DNA from: Comamonadaceae bacterium
GTDB lineage: Bacteria; Pseudomonadota; Gammaproteobacteria; Burkholderiales; Burkholderiaceae_C
NCBI GenBank assembly: GCA_027488985.1
Contig: JAIYAR010000014.1
Span: forward strand, 62,001 to 126,000
Direction of reading: 5' to 3'
Length of the DNA: 64,000 bases
The stretch's first letter is position 1. The number at the start of each line of letters is the position of its first letter. Shown here piece after piece: positions 15,687-24,879 of the stretch. Below the pieces are notes generated by a model. It did no database searches. It was not told the DNA's origin and was given only the letters and a program-made list of their open reading frames with translations. The translations under genes were made by a program, and so were the position numbers.

Positions 15687-17177
15687 ATGACCACCACTCC
15701 CCTGAAGTTTGTACGCCGCGGCGAAATCGTCACGCTGCACGATGTTCCCCCCACCCGCACCCTGCTGGAGGTGCTGCGCGAAGACCTGCACTGCACCGGC
15801 ACCAAAGAGGGCTGTAACGAAGGCGACTGCGGTGCCTGCACCGTGGTCGTGGGCGAATCCGTCAACGGCGAACTGCAGACCAAAGCGGTCAACAGCTGTA
15901 TCAAGATGGCCCACAGCCTCAATGGCAAGGCACTGTGGACAGTAGAAGACATTGCCGCTGACGACGGGCGCCTGCACCCCGCCCAGGAAGCCATGGTGCA
16001 GTGCCACGGTTCCCAATGCGGCTTTTGCACCCCCGGCTTTGTGATGAGCCTGTTTGACCTGTACCGGCAACACGCACATGCCGGTGCCCCCATTACGCGG
16101 GACGACGCCCTGCACGCCCTGAGTGGCAATTTGTGCCGCTGCACCGGCTACCGCCCTATCCTGGATGCCGCCCAAACGATGCTGGGCCAGCCCGCCGTGG
16201 ACCTGCGCGAAGCCGAAACGCTATCAAAATTGGAGCGGCTCGCGCAGGAGGGACGGGCGCCAGAGGCCAATTCTTCTTATATTTCGCCCACCACCCTGCC
16301 CGACTTGCTGGCGGCGCGGGCGCAACACCCAGAGGCGCAAATCGTTGCCGGCTGCACCGATGTGGGCCTATGGGTCACCAAGATGCACAAAGATTTCCCC
16401 CGCGTGCTGGATGTGACCCAAGTGGCCGAACTGCGGCGCGTGGAGCAGTACCCGCACCACATCGCCATAGGCGCTGCTGTCACCCTGACGGATGCGTTCG
16501 CCGCTTTGGTGGCGGACCGGCCGCAACTGTCCACCTTTGCCAGCCGCTTTGCCGGCCTGCCGGTGCGCAACGCGGGCACGCTGGGCGGCAACGTGGCCAA
16601 TGGCTCGCCCATCGGGGACTCCATGCCGCTGCTGATTGCCCTGGGCGCCAGCGTGGTGTTGATGGCCTGGCGCGGCAAAGGCAACAAGGCGAAAGTGGTG
16701 CACCGCGAACTGCGCCTCGAGGACCTCTACACCGGCTACCGCCAGAACGTGATGGCACCGGACGAAGTGTTGGCCTGGATCAAAGTGCCCAAGGCCGTGC
16801 CCCATGAGCGGTCCAAGGTCTACAAAATTTCCAAACGCTTTGAAGACGACATTTCTGCCGTCTGCCTCGCGCTGAACCTGCATATTGAGAGCGGTGTAAT
16901 CACCCACGCCAGCATCGGGGTAGGTGGCGTGGCCGCCACGCCGGTGCGTGCGCTCAAAACGCAGGTAGCCTTGCTGGGCAAGCCCTGGAGCGCCGCCACG
17001 GTGAAAACCGCGCAGGCCACCTTGAGAGGCGAGTTCAGTCCGATCTCCGACATGCGCGCCAGCAGTGCCTACCGGGTGGAGGTGCTGGGCAACCTGCTGC
17101 AGCGCTACTGGCTGGAGAGCCAGGGCCTTACAGCCATCAATCTGGAAAGCTTTGTGCTGACAGGAGAAGCCGCATGA
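15687..17177 (+). CDS. xdhA: xanthine dehydrogenase small subunit (2Fe-2S and FAD domains)
   Basis: A 496-residue subunit passing electrons from the molybdenum subunit through two [2Fe-2S] clusters to FAD and NAD. Cluster ligands are C43, C48, C51 and C71 (GCNEGDCGAC) and C111, C114, C150 and C152 (CGFC, CRC). The FAD domain starts near 200 and shows VAGCTDVGLWV and NAGTLGGNVANGSPIGDS. The ATG at 15687 has GAGGAAA upstream. The longer frame from 15576 reads back through the operator. A copy of the 54-bp repeat is inserted in frame and encodes residues 179-196, exactly in the linker between the iron-sulphur and FAD domains. It is coupled to xdhB by an ATGA overlap. Confidence 0.96.
   Translation: MTTTPLKFVRRGEIVTLHDVPPTRTLLEVLREDLHCTGTKEGCNEGDCGACTVVVGESVNGELQTKAVNSCIKMAHSLNGKALWTVEDIAADDGRLHPAQEAMVQCHGSQCGFCTPGFVMSLFDLYRQHAHAGAPITRDDALHALSGNLCRCTGYRPILDAAQTMLGQPAVDLREAETLSKLERLAQEGRAPEANSSYISPTTLPDLLAARAQHPEAQIVAGCTDVGLWVTKMHKDFPRVLDVTQVAELRRVEQYPHHIAIGAAVTLTDAFAALVADRPQLSTFASRFAGLPVRNAGTLGGNVANGSPIGDSMPLLIALGASVVLMAWRGKGNKAKVVHRELRLEDLYTGYRQNVMAPDEVLAWIKVPKAVPHERSKVYKISKRFEDDISAVCLALNLHIESGVITHASIGVGGVAATPVRALKTQVALLGKPWSAATVKTAQATLRGEFSPISDMRASSAYRVEVLGNLLQRYWLESQGLTAINLESFVLTGEAA
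16221..16274 (+). repeat. interspersed ~54-bp repeat, copy D (in frame in xdhA)
   Basis: It begins CTATCAAAATTGGAGCGGCT and ends GACGGGCGCCAGAGGCCAAT. It encodes XdhA residues 179-196 starting LSKLE, in the interdomain linker. This is the best-conserved coding copy. Confidence 0.8.
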
Positions 17178-19558
17178 CTGCCTCCCCCATGAATTCAACG
17201 CTCATGCCAACGCTCTCCCCCGAAGTCGCCGCAGCCGTACCCGCACCCCGCGGCCCGGCTGCCGGCGTCAACCAGTTCCATGAAAGCGCCGTGGCCCAAG
17301 TGGCTGGCGCCGTGCACTACATCGACGACCTCCCCGAGGTGCGAGGCACCTTGTATGCCGCGCCCATTCTTTCGACCCATGCGCACGGAAAGCTGCTGGG
17401 CGTGGACAGCACGACAGCGCGCGCCATGCCCGGCGTGGTCGACGTGGTGCTGGCCGAGGACATTCCTGGCGACCCGATGCTGGCCGCCTTTGCCGGCGAC
17501 GAGCCGGTGTTTGCCTTGGACACGGTGCAGTTCGTCGGTCAGGTGGTCGGCGTGGTGCTCGCCAAAACGGTGATGCAAGCCCGCCATGCTGCCCGCAAAG
17601 TGCAACTCGAGATCGAGCCTTTGCCGGCCATCCTGTCGGTGCAGGAGTCCATCCGCGCCCAAAGCTTTGTACTGCCGCCGGTCAATGTGCGGCGCGGTGA
17701 TGCGGATGCGGCCCTGAAAAGCGCGCCCCATACCTTGCACGGTACGCTGGAAGTCGGCGGGCAGGAACATTTTTACCTGGAAGGCCAGATTGCCTACGTG
17801 CTGCCGCAAGAGCAGAACCAGTGGCTGGTCTACAGCAGCACCCAGCACCCCGGCGAGGTGCAGCACTGGGTGAGCCACGCCTTGGGCATCGACAACCACG
17901 CCGTCAAGGTGGAGTGCCGGCGCATGGGTGGCGGCTTTGGCGGCAAGGAAACGCAAGCCGGCCACCTGGCCGTGTGGGCGGCCATTGCGGCGGCCAAAAA
18001 CCGCTGCGCCGTGAAACTGCGGCTGGACCGGGACGACGATTTCATGATCACCGGCAAGCGCCACCCCTTTGCGTATGAATACAGCGTGGGCTTTGACGAT
18101 ACCGGCCGCCTGACCGCCCTAAAACTGCAAATGGCAGTCAACTGCGGCTTCAGCGCCGACCTGTCCGGCCCGGTGGCGGACCGTGCCATCTTCCATACCG
18201 ACAACGCCTACTACCTGCGGGATGTGGACATCACCTCCTACCGCTGCAAAACCAACACCCAAAGCCACACCGCATTCCGCGGCTTCGGCGGCCCGCAGGG
18301 CGTGGTGCTGATTGAGGCGGTGATGGGTGACATCGCCCGTGAGCTCAAGCTGGACCCGCTGGACGTGCGCAAGCGCAACCTCTACAGCGATGAGGCCATC
18401 CCCGGCACTGATACCGTCAATCCCATCCGGCGCGACACCACCCACTACCAGATGAAGGTGGAGGACAACATCCTCCAGCCGCTGCTATCAAAATTGGAGC
18501 TTTCCGCGCAGTATCGGCATCGGGTAGAGGCCATTTCGGCATGGAACCTGGACAGCCCGGTGCTCAAGCGCGGCATCGCCATCACACCGGTCAAGTTCGG
18601 CATCAGCTTCACCGCCACGCTGTTCAACCAGGCCGGCGCGCTGGTGCATGTGTACACCGACGGCAGCGTGCAGGTGAACCACGGCGGCGCCGAGATGGGT
18701 CAGGGCCTGAACACCAAGGTGGCCCAGATCGTGGCCGACGAATTGGGCATTCCCTTCACCCGGGTGCTCAGCACTGCCAGCGACACCAGCAAAGTGCCCA
18801 ACGCCTCGGCCACGGCAGCCAGTGCAGGCACCGACCTGAACGGCCGCGCGGCCCAGTTTGCCGCCCGCAATGTACGCGACAACCTGGCCGCCTTTGTGGC
18901 CGGGCTCGATGGATGCGGCGCGGGGGCCGTGCGCTTCAAGCATGGAGAAGTCTTCTCGCCCACCACCACCCGCAGCTTTGACGATGTGGTGAAAATGGCC
19001 TACGCCAACCGCATCCAGCTCTGGAGCGACGGCTTTTACCGCACGCCCAAGATCCACTACGACAAGACGACGCTGACGGGCCGGCCCTTCTACTATTTCG
19101 CTTATGGTGCAGCGTGCACCGAAGTGGTGATCGACACCCTGACCGGCGAGAGCAAGGTGCTCAAAGTGGACATCCTTCACGACGTGGGCCGCAGCATCAA
19201 CCCCGCCATTGACGTGGGGCAGATTGAAGGCGCCTTTGTGCAGGGCATGGGCTGGCTCACCACCGAGCAACTGGTCTGGAACGACAAGGGTTACCTGGCC
19301 ACTCACGCGCCCAGCACCTACAAAATCCCCACCGCGGCGGATGTGCCGGAACACTTCAAGGTGGACCTCTGGCACGAACCCAACCGCGAAGACAACGTGT
19401 TCGGCAGCAAGGCGGTAGGCGAGCCACCTTTCATGCTGGGCATCAGCGTGTTTGAAGCCTTGCGAGATGCAGTGGCCCAGGCCAAAGGCCCGGGCGCCAC
19501 CGTGCAGCTCACGGCACCGGCGACTGCGGAGAATGTGCTGAAGGCGCTCAAGGACTGA
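17174..19558 (+). CDS. xdhB: xanthine dehydrogenase large subunit (molybdopterin)
   Basis: A 794-residue catalytic subunit that oxidises hypoxanthine to xanthine and xanthine to urate at a molybdenum cofactor. Visible signatures are MGGGFGGKETQ, FRGFGGPQG, GAEMGQGLNTK, ATAASAGTDLNG and the late KAVGEPP with the catalytic Glu. The ATG overlaps the xdhA stop (ATGA). A copy of the interspersed repeat encodes about residues 438-455 (LSKLELSAQ onward), in the same reading frame as in xdhA. The maturation factor XdhC is not in this operon but about 29 kb away (48828-49679). Confidence 0.96.
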   Translation: MTASPMNSTLMPTLSPEVAAAVPAPRGPAAGVNQFHESAVAQVAGAVHYIDDLPEVRGTLYAAPILSTHAHGKLLGVDSTTARAMPGVVDVVLAEDIPGDPMLAAFAGDEPVFALDTVQFVGQVVGVVLAKTVMQARHAARKVQLEIEPLPAILSVQESIRAQSFVLPPVNVRRGDADAALKSAPHTLHGTLEVGGQEHFYLEGQIAYVLPQEQNQWLVYSSTQHPGEVQHWVSHALGIDNHAVKVECRRMGGGFGGKETQAGHLAVWAAIAAAKNRCAVKLRLDRDDDFMITGKRHPFAYEYSVGFDDTGRLTALKLQMAVNCGFSADLSGPVADRAIFHTDNAYYLRDVDITSYRCKTNTQSHTAFRGFGGPQGVVLIEAVMGDIARELKLDPLDVRKRNLYSDEAIPGTDTVNPIRRDTTHYQMKVEDNILQPLLSKLELSAQYRHRVEAISAWNLDSPVLKRGIAITPVKFGISFTATLFNQAGALVHVYTDGSVQVNHGGAEMGQGLNTKVAQIVADELGIPFTRVLSTASDTSKVPNASATAASAGTDLNGRAAQFAARNVRDNLAAFVAGLDGCGAGAVRFKHGEVFSPTTTRSFDDVVKMAYANRIQLWSDGFYRTPKIHYDKTTLTGRPFYYFAYGAACTEVVIDTLTGESKVLKVDILHDVGRSINPAIDVGQIEGAFVQGMGWLTTEQLVWNDKGYLATHAPSTYKIPTAADVPEHFKVDLWHEPNREDNVFGSKAVGEPPFMLGISVFEALRDAVAQAKGPGATVQLTAPATAENVLKALKD
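18485..18538 (+). repeat. interspersed ~54-bp repeat, copy E (in frame in xdhB)
   Basis: It begins CTATCAAAATTGGAGCTTTC, then CGCGCAGTATC and GGGTAGAGGCCATTT. It encodes LSKLELSAQYRHRVEAIS at about XdhB 438-455, using the same frame as the xdhA copy. Confidence 0.72.
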
Positions 19559-19575
19559 GCGCCTACAGGGTGGAA

Positions 19576-20229
19576 CTACACCCCGGCCAGCGAACGCAAA
19601 CCGCCGGGGTCCACCAGATTCACCGTACGGCCTGAGCCGCTGATGAGGCTGCGTTCCCGCAGGTGGCGCAGTACGCGGGAGAGCGTCTCGGGCGCGATGC
19701 CCAGTTGGGCAGCGATCAAGCGTTTGCGCTGTTGCAGCTGCACCGCACAACCGCCCTTGTCATTGGATTCGGCATGTTGCAGCAGCCATTCGGCACAGCG
19801 CGCCTCGGCGCCCTTGGCCAAGCGGCTCACGGCCAGCTCTGTCTGCTCACGGTGCGCTTTAGCTACACCGGTCAGCATGGTGGTGCTGAGTTGGCGGTTG
19901 GCGGCCAGTGCTGCCTGAAATTCACTCATGGGAATGCGGCGCAGCACCACATCGGTCTGGGCCACCACATCCATGGCAGCCGGCATTTCCAGCACGGCGG
20001 CCGTGGGGTCTACCCAACCGGGGCCTTGCATTTGGCCGAGCTGGTGCTCCAACAACTCATCCCGGTTGCCTGGTGTGCCACTGATCCCGAAGATGACGCG
20101 CCCGCTCTCCAGATACCAGGCTGCAGCGGTCGTGTCACCACGCCGCAGCAACACGCTGCCAGCAACCCGGCGTTCGGGGCTGCTGTGGTTCAAAAGCGAT
20201 TGAATTGCGGTAGGTACAGGTGCCAACAT
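19576..20229 (-). CDS. Crp/Fnr-family transcriptional regulator
   Basis: A 217-residue protein with an N-terminal cyclic-nucleotide-binding-like beta barrel (about 10-120). A C-terminal winged helix-turn-helix includes RLIAAQLGIAPETLSRVLRHL (recognition helix near 175-195). I see no Cys cluster of the Fnr type, so it is not an obvious oxygen sensor. The start is the ATG at 20229. A GTG nine bases upstream is possible. It ends 17 bp from the convergent xdhB stop. Its targets are unknown. Position beside xdhB suggests but does not show a role in purine genes. Confidence 0.85.
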   Translation of the reverse strand: MLAPVPTAIQSLLNHSSPERRVAGSVLLRRGDTTAAAWYLESGRVIFGISGTPGNRDELLEHQLGQMQGPGWVDPTAAVLEMPAAMDVVAQTDVVLRRIPMSEFQAALAANRQLSTTMLTGVAKAHREQTELAVSRLAKGAEARCAEWLLQHAESNDKGGCAVQLQQRKRLIAAQLGIAPETLSRVLRHLRERSLISGSGRTVNLVDPGGLRSLAGV

Positions 20230-20312
20230 GGACTTCACTGTGCCCGCCGTCGGCAGTCGCCGCCTTGAGACAGATCAAACTTCTGTGTGCCCGGCCGCAG
20301 GGCTTGCGGCGT

Positions 20313-21713
20313 TTACAACACCAGAATCGCCCGGAAGTCGTTCACGTTGGTGTGCGTGGGGCCGGTGGTGAACAGGTCCCCCAGCGGCTGGAAAAAGCCC
20401 ACCGCGTCATTGCGGTCCAGGCAGTCGCTCAGGGAAACGCCGGCTACCGCTGCGCGCGCCAAGGTTTCCGGAGTAACTAGCGCGCCGGCGTTGTCCTCCA
20501 CACCATCAATGCCATCGGTGTCGGCGGCCAGTGCCCATACCTTGGGCTGCGCTTGCAGGCCAAGGGCCAGGCCCATGCAGAACTCTCCGGCTCGTCCGCC
20601 GCGGCCTTTGGCTGCGCCCGCGCGACGGGGGCGCACGGTCACGGTGGTTTCACCGCCACTCAGAATTACACAAGGCTTGGCAAACGGTTGCACGGCGGAA
20701 GCCGGTTTGAGCGCCGCAGTTCGAGCCAAGGCGGCATGTACCTTGCCCACCTCCCGGGACTCACCCTCCAGCTCATCGCTGAGGATGTAGGCATGCAGGC
20801 CCATACTGCGGGCTAGGTCGGCGGCAGCTTCGAGCGACTGCTGGGGCGCGGCGATCAGGTGGACCGTGTTGTTGGCGAACACGGCATCACCGGGCTTGGG
20901 GGTTTCCAACACACCGGACTCCAGTGCCTTGAGCACAAAATCAGCTTCCAGCGCTGATGCATCCTGCGCGAGGCGCTTCAAAATCGATAGCGCGTCTGCG
21001 CAGGTGGTGGGGTCCGGCACGGTGGGGCCGCTGGCGATGACGCTGGGGTCGTCGCCCGGCACATCGCTGATCAGCAGCGTCACCACCTTGGCGGGATAGC
21101 AGGCTGCGGCCAGGCGCCCGCCCTTTATGGCGGACAGGTGTTTGCGCACGCAGTTCATCTCCTGGATGCTGGCGCCGCTCTCCAGCAAGAGCTTGTTGAT
21201 GCGCTGCTTGAGCTCCAGGCTGATGCCGCCCTGCACGCCGTCCACATCCCACTGCGCGGGCAATGTCAGCAAGGAAGAGCCACCACCGGAGATCAGGCAG
21301 ATCACCAAATCGTCCTCGGTGAGCCCTTGGGTCAAGGCCAGGATGCGTTGGGCTGCGGCCAAGCCGGCAGCGTCCGGCACCGGATGAGCGGCCTCCACCA
21401 CTTCAATGCGGGCTGGAGCTGCGTCTGCCGGTAGCGGCGGGGTGTGGTCGTAGCGGGTAACGACCAGACCCGACATTGGCAGGTCTTGGGGCCACAGCGC
21501 GTCCAGCGCATGGGCCATGGCACCACCCGCCTTGCCTGCACCCAGCACCAGCGTGCGCCCCTTGGGCGGCTCAGGTAAGTACGCATCTAGTGTGTGGGCT
21601 GGCAGCGCCTGGCGCACCGCAGCCCAGTACAGCTGGCTCAGCAACTCGCGCGGGGCCATGTCGGAGAAATGGGCGGGCGCCTGGGGATGGGTTTCAGTAC
21701 TTGGCATGTTCAT
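20313..21713 (-). CDS. ttuD: glycerate 2-kinase/hydroxypyruvate reductase-annotated MOFRL-family protein
   Basis: A 466-residue protein of the GckA/TtuD family with the DUF4147 N-terminal domain (LGAGKAGGAMA, SGGGSSLL, SDVPGDDPSVIASGPT) and the C-terminal MOFRL domain (DTDGIDG). Members phosphorylate D-glycerate to 2-phosphoglycerate, though many are labelled hydroxypyruvate reductase. It lies between 8-oxoguanine deaminase (divergent) and the purine genes, and 2 kb from the aldarate cluster. It can take glycerate from both glyoxylate and uronate breakdown through GarR. The ATG at 21713 is used. The upstream TTG (21740) and the ATG at 21707 are alternatives. A weak partial match to the interspersed repeat lies near 20978-21003. 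Confidence 0.88.
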   Translation of the reverse strand: MNMPSTETHPQAPAHFSDMAPRELLSQLYWAAVRQALPAHTLDAYLPEPPKGRTLVLGAGKAGGAMAHALDALWPQDLPMSGLVVTRYDHTPPLPADAAPARIEVVEAAHPVPDAAGLAAAQRILALTQGLTEDDLVICLISGGGSSLLTLPAQWDVDGVQGGISLELKQRINKLLLESGASIQEMNCVRKHLSAIKGGRLAAACYPAKVVTLLISDVPGDDPSVIASGPTVPDPTTCADALSILKRLAQDASALEADFVLKALESGVLETPKPGDAVFANNTVHLIAAPQQSLEAAADLARSMGLHAYILSDELEGESREVGKVHAALARTAALKPASAVQPFAKPCVILSGGETTVTVRPRRAGAAKGRGGRAGEFCMGLALGLQAQPKVWALAADTDGIDGVEDNAGALVTPETLARAAVAGVSLSDCLDRNDAVGFFQPLGDLFTTGPTHTNVNDFRAILVL

Positions 21714-21801
21714 CGCTTGATGCAAAAGTAAATGGGGCAAAATTCAGGGGCGCATAGCGCGTCAGCACAGCCCGGGATGCTCGGCAACGTGGTGCTCGCC
21801 T

Positions 21802-21825
21802 CTGGCAGCCAATCTGGCCTGCCAG
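21802..21825. promoter_or_regulatory. inverted repeat in the divergent ttuD/8-oxoguanine deaminase region
   Basis: CTGGCAG (21802-21808) and CTGCCAG (21819-21825) flank a 10-base spacer in the 178-bp gap between the divergent starts. It could be an operator. No other copy was noticed. Confidence 0.3.
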
Positions 21826-21891
21826 CGGGATTCGGCCTCGACAGGAGCCACCTTTGCCGGTGGGAAACTTGTTTGACGGAGAAACACATAC

Positions 21892-23355
21892 ATGGGCACT
21901 TTGCTGATCCACAACGCGCGCGCGGTCGCGACTTTCGACCACGCTGACCCGGCACACTCCACCGAGCTGCGCGACGCTTCGATTTATGTCGAGGGTAACC
22001 GTATCGCCTACATTGGCGCTACGGCTGACCTGCCGCCACATGCACTGGAGGCTGACGAGGTGATTGACGCGAAGCGCCATCTGGTCACCCCCGGTCTGGT
22101 GAACACCCACCACCACATGTACCAGAGCCTCACGCGGGCTATACCCGGTGTGCAAAACGCCGAGCTGTTCGGCTGGCTGCGCGGGCTGTATCCCATCTGG
22201 GCCGGCCTGACGCCCGAGATGGTGCAGGTGAGCACCCAGATCGCCATGGCCGAACTGCTGATGAGCGGCTGCACCACCAGCAGCGACCACCTGTACATCT
22301 ACCCCAACGGTGTGCGACTGGACGACAGCATTGGCGCGGCAGCCGAAATCGGCATGCGCTTTGTGGCCACGCGCGGCAGCATGAGCGTGGGCCAGAGCCA
22401 AGGCGGCCTGCCTCCGGACCGGGTGGTAGAACAAGAAGACTTCATTCTCAAAGAAAGCCAACGGCTGATCGAGCAACACCACGATGCAAGATGGGGCTCC
22501 ATGCTGAATGTGGCGCTGGCGCCCTGCTCCCCGTTCAGCGTGAGCCGAGACCTGATGCGCGAAGCCGCCCTGCTGGCCCGCAGCTTCAAGGGTCAGGGCG
22601 TACGCCTTCACACCCACCTGGCGGAGAACGACCACGACCTTGCCTACAGCCGCGAAAGGTTCGGCTGCACCCCCACCCAATATGCCCAGGACCTGGGCTG
22701 GCTGGGTAAGGACGTGTGGCACGCCCACTGCGTGAGGCTGGAAGACGAGGGCATCAGCCTGTTTGCCGCCAGCCGCACCGGGGTGGCCCACTGCCCGTGC
22801 AGCAATATGCGCCTGGCCAGCGGCATCGCCCCCATCCGCAAAATGCTGAACGCCGGCGTGCCGGTGGGCCTGGGTGTGGACGGCAGCGCCAGCAACGACG
22901 CGGCCCACATGGTGAATGAGGCCCGCCAGGCCTTGCTGCTGGCCCGCGTAGGCCGCGCCATGCAGCCGCCCGAGGAGCGTGTGTTGCCCACTGGCGAACG
23001 CCGCACCTTCTTCGGCTGCGATTTGGGCCCAGCCGAGATGACCGCGCGGGACGCCCTGAGCGTAGCCACCCGGGGCGGCGCACAAGTACTGGGCCGCAAG
23101 GACATCGGCCACCTGGCGGTGGGCATGTGTGCGGACCTGGTGCTGTTTGACCTGGACACGCTGGGCTTTGCCGGCGGCGCGGTGCACGATCCTGTCGGCA
23201 GCCTGCTGCTGTGTGCCAGCCCCCAGGCGGACTACACAGTCGTCAACGGCAAAGTGGTGGTGCGCGAGGGCCAATTGGAAACGGTGGACCTGGGCCCGCT
23301 GATGGAGCGCCACAACCGGCTGGCGCTGCAGCTGGCTGCGGCTGCCATCCACTGA
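21892..23355 (+). CDS. 8-oxoguanine deaminase (amidohydrolase)
   Basis: A 487-residue amidohydrolase of the atrazine chlorohydrolase-like group. Metal ligands are visible in TPGLVNTHHHMYQ, THLAEND and HCVRLEDEGI, with a catalytic Asp in VDGSASND. Length and segments such as AIPGVQNAELFGWL and SGCTTSSDHLYIYPNG match the Pseudomonas PA0142 type, which deaminates 8-oxoguanine to urate. Such proteins are often annotated as hydroxydechloroatrazine ethylaminohydrolase. GGAGAA lies about ten bases before the ATG. It is divergent from the glycerate kinase gene. The product enters the PuuD pathway directly. Confidence 0.88.
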   Translation: MGTLLIHNARAVATFDHADPAHSTELRDASIYVEGNRIAYIGATADLPPHALEADEVIDAKRHLVTPGLVNTHHHMYQSLTRAIPGVQNAELFGWLRGLYPIWAGLTPEMVQVSTQIAMAELLMSGCTTSSDHLYIYPNGVRLDDSIGAAAEIGMRFVATRGSMSVGQSQGGLPPDRVVEQEDFILKESQRLIEQHHDARWGSMLNVALAPCSPFSVSRDLMREAALLARSFKGQGVRLHTHLAENDHDLAYSRERFGCTPTQYAQDLGWLGKDVWHAHCVRLEDEGISLFAASRTGVAHCPCSNMRLASGIAPIRKMLNAGVPVGLGVDGSASNDAAHMVNEARQALLLARVGRAMQPPEERVLPTGERRTFFGCDLGPAEMTARDALSVATRGGAQVLGRKDIGHLAVGMCADLVLFDLDTLGFAGGAVHDPVGSLLLCASPQADYTVVNGKVVVREGQLETVDLGPLMERHNRLALQLAAAAIH

Positions 23356-23395
23356 CCTCACCTGCGCAGTATCACACCTGAATGGCGCGAGTTTG

Positions 23396-23449
23396 CTCCT
23401 GAAATAGGAGCTGCACGCGCAATATCGACGGGCGCCAGAGGCCAATTCA
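23396..23449 (+). repeat. interspersed ~54-bp repeat, copy F (intergenic, convergent genes)
   Basis: It begins CTCCTGAAATAGGAGCTGCA and ends GACGGGCGCCAGAGGCCAAT. It fills most of the short gap between the convergent 8-oxoguanine deaminase and gudD genes, ending five bases from the gudD stop, and can fold as an imperfect hairpin. Confidence 0.78.
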
Positions 23450-23453
23450 AGCC

Positions 23454-24806
23454 TCAACGCACGAGGCAGGGGCGCTTGGGGTCGAACTTCCAGCCGGGGA
23501 TCAGGTACTGCATGGCCATCGCGTCGTTGCGTGCGCCCAAGCCGTGCTGGAGGTAGCGCTGATGGGCTTTTTCCACTTTGGCCATGTCCAGCTCCACACC
23601 CAAACCGGGCGTCGTGGGCACGGTAATTTGCCCGCCCACAATCTGCAGGGGGTCGGTGGTCAGGCGCTGGCCGTCCTGCCAGATCCAATGGGTATCAATG
23701 GCAGTCACCTTGCCCGGTGCAGCCGCCGCCACGTGGGTGAACATGGCCAGCGACACATCAAAGTGGTTGTTGGAATGCGAGCCCCAAGTCAGACCCCAGG
23801 TCTGGCAGACCTGCGCCACCCGCACCGAGCCCTGCATGGTCCAGAAATGCGGATCGGCTAGGGGAATATCCACGGACTGCAAGGCCAGCGAATGCGCCAG
23901 CTCGCGCCAGTCGGTGGCAATCATGTTGGTGGCAGTGGGCAGGCCGGTGGCGCGGCGGAACTCGGCCACCACCTCGCGGCCGGAGAACACGCCTTCTGCA
24001 CCGCAGGGGTCTTCGGCATAGGCCATCACGCCATGCAAGTCGCGGCACAGGCGCACCGCGTCATTCAACAACCATCCACCGTTCGGGTCCAGGGTGATGC
24101 GTGCTTGCGGGAAACGGGCATGCAAGGCGCGAATGGCCTCTACTTCTTCTTCGCCGCGCAGCACACCGCCTTTGAGCTTGAAGTCCTGAAAGCCGTAACG
24201 CGCATACGCAGCCTCGGCCAAGCGCACCACGCCGTCTGCGTCCATCGCTTTTTCGTGGCGCAGGCGCTTCCAGTCATCTGTCTGATCCGGCTCGCTGATG
24301 TAGGGCAAGTCAGTCTTCTGGCGGTCGCCCACATAGAACAGGTAGCCCAGCACCGCTACGCTGCTGCGTTGTTGGCCATCGCCCAGCAAGGCGGCCACCG
24401 GCACGCCCAGGAATTTGCCGAGCAAATCGAGCAAGGCACTTTCGACGGCGGTCACTGCGTGGATCGCCACGCGCAGGTCAAAGGTCTGCAGGCCACGGCC
24501 CTCGCTATCGCGGGCGGCAAAGGCTTCGCGCATGCGGTTGAGGACGGCGTTGTAGTTGCCAATGGATTGGCCCACCACCAAAGAGGCAGCATCTTCCAGC
24601 GTCTGGCGGATCTTCTCGCCGCCGGGCACTTCGCCCACACCGGTGTTACCGCTGCTGTCGGTCAGGATGACGATGTTGCGGGTAAAGAAAGGCGCGTGGG
24701 CACCGCTCAGGTTCATCAGCATGCCGTCATGGCCGGCAACCGGAATGACGCGTAGTGCAGTCACCACAGGGGCGCCGCGCACAGAGGGTTTTTCAGACGG
24801 GGTCAT
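23454..24806 (-). CDS. gudD: D-glucarate dehydratase (enolase superfamily)
   Basis: A 450-residue enolase-superfamily enzyme dehydrating D-glucarate to 5-keto-4-deoxy-D-glucarate. The catalytic Lys-x-Lys is at 210-212 (FKLKGG), metal ligands start at D240 (LDPNGG), and the His/Asn base segment is GSHSNNHFD (342-350). Length fits GudD. The ATG at 24806 has AAGGAG eight bases upstream. The TTG two codons earlier is less likely. It lies downstream of the FadR-type regulator gene on the same strand, with a candidate operator (24865-24879) between them. Its product is cleaved by the GarL aldolase. Confidence 0.94.
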   Translation of the reverse strand: MTPSEKPSVRGAPVVTALRVIPVAGHDGMLMNLSGAHAPFFTRNIVILTDSSGNTGVGEVPGGEKIRQTLEDAASLVVGQSIGNYNAVLNRMREAFAARDSEGRGLQTFDLRVAIHAVTAVESALLDLLGKFLGVPVAALLGDGQQRSSVAVLGYLFYVGDRQKTDLPYISEPDQTDDWKRLRHEKAMDADGVVRLAEAAYARYGFQDFKLKGGVLRGEEEVEAIRALHARFPQARITLDPNGGWLLNDAVRLCRDLHGVMAYAEDPCGAEGVFSGREVVAEFRRATGLPTATNMIATDWRELAHSLALQSVDIPLADPHFWTMQGSVRVAQVCQTWGLTWGSHSNNHFDVSLAMFTHVAAAAPGKVTAIDTHWIWQDGQRLTTDPLQIVGGQITVPTTPGLGVELDMAKVEKAHQRYLQHGLGARNDAMAMQYLIPGWKFDPKRPCLVR

Positions 24807-24864
24807 GGTCAATCTCCTTAGCGGGGCGCTCGAAATGGAAGGAAGGGTGGCGCCCCTACATGTA

Positions 24865-24879
24865 AGACATCATACAACT
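24865..24879. promoter_or_regulatory. candidate FadR-type operator upstream of gudD
   Basis: AGACATCATACAACT differs by one base from the motif at 25707-25721 in the regulator/uronate dehydrogenase divergent region. It overlaps the end of the regulator gene and lies about 60 bp upstream of the gudD start. Confidence 0.62.

Noticed and set aside
20978-21003. further copy of the interspersed repeat in ttuD
   Set aside because: CTTCAAAATCGATAGC followed by TCTGCGCA is suggestive, but the 3' half is absent and the spacing is off, so it is not counted.
21694-23688. 664-codon open frame on the minus strand across 8-oxoguanine deaminase
   Set aside because: It is antisense to a clear enzyme with complete motifs. 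Its sequence is low-complexity His/Ala/Val-rich, as expected for the shadow of a GC-rich gene.
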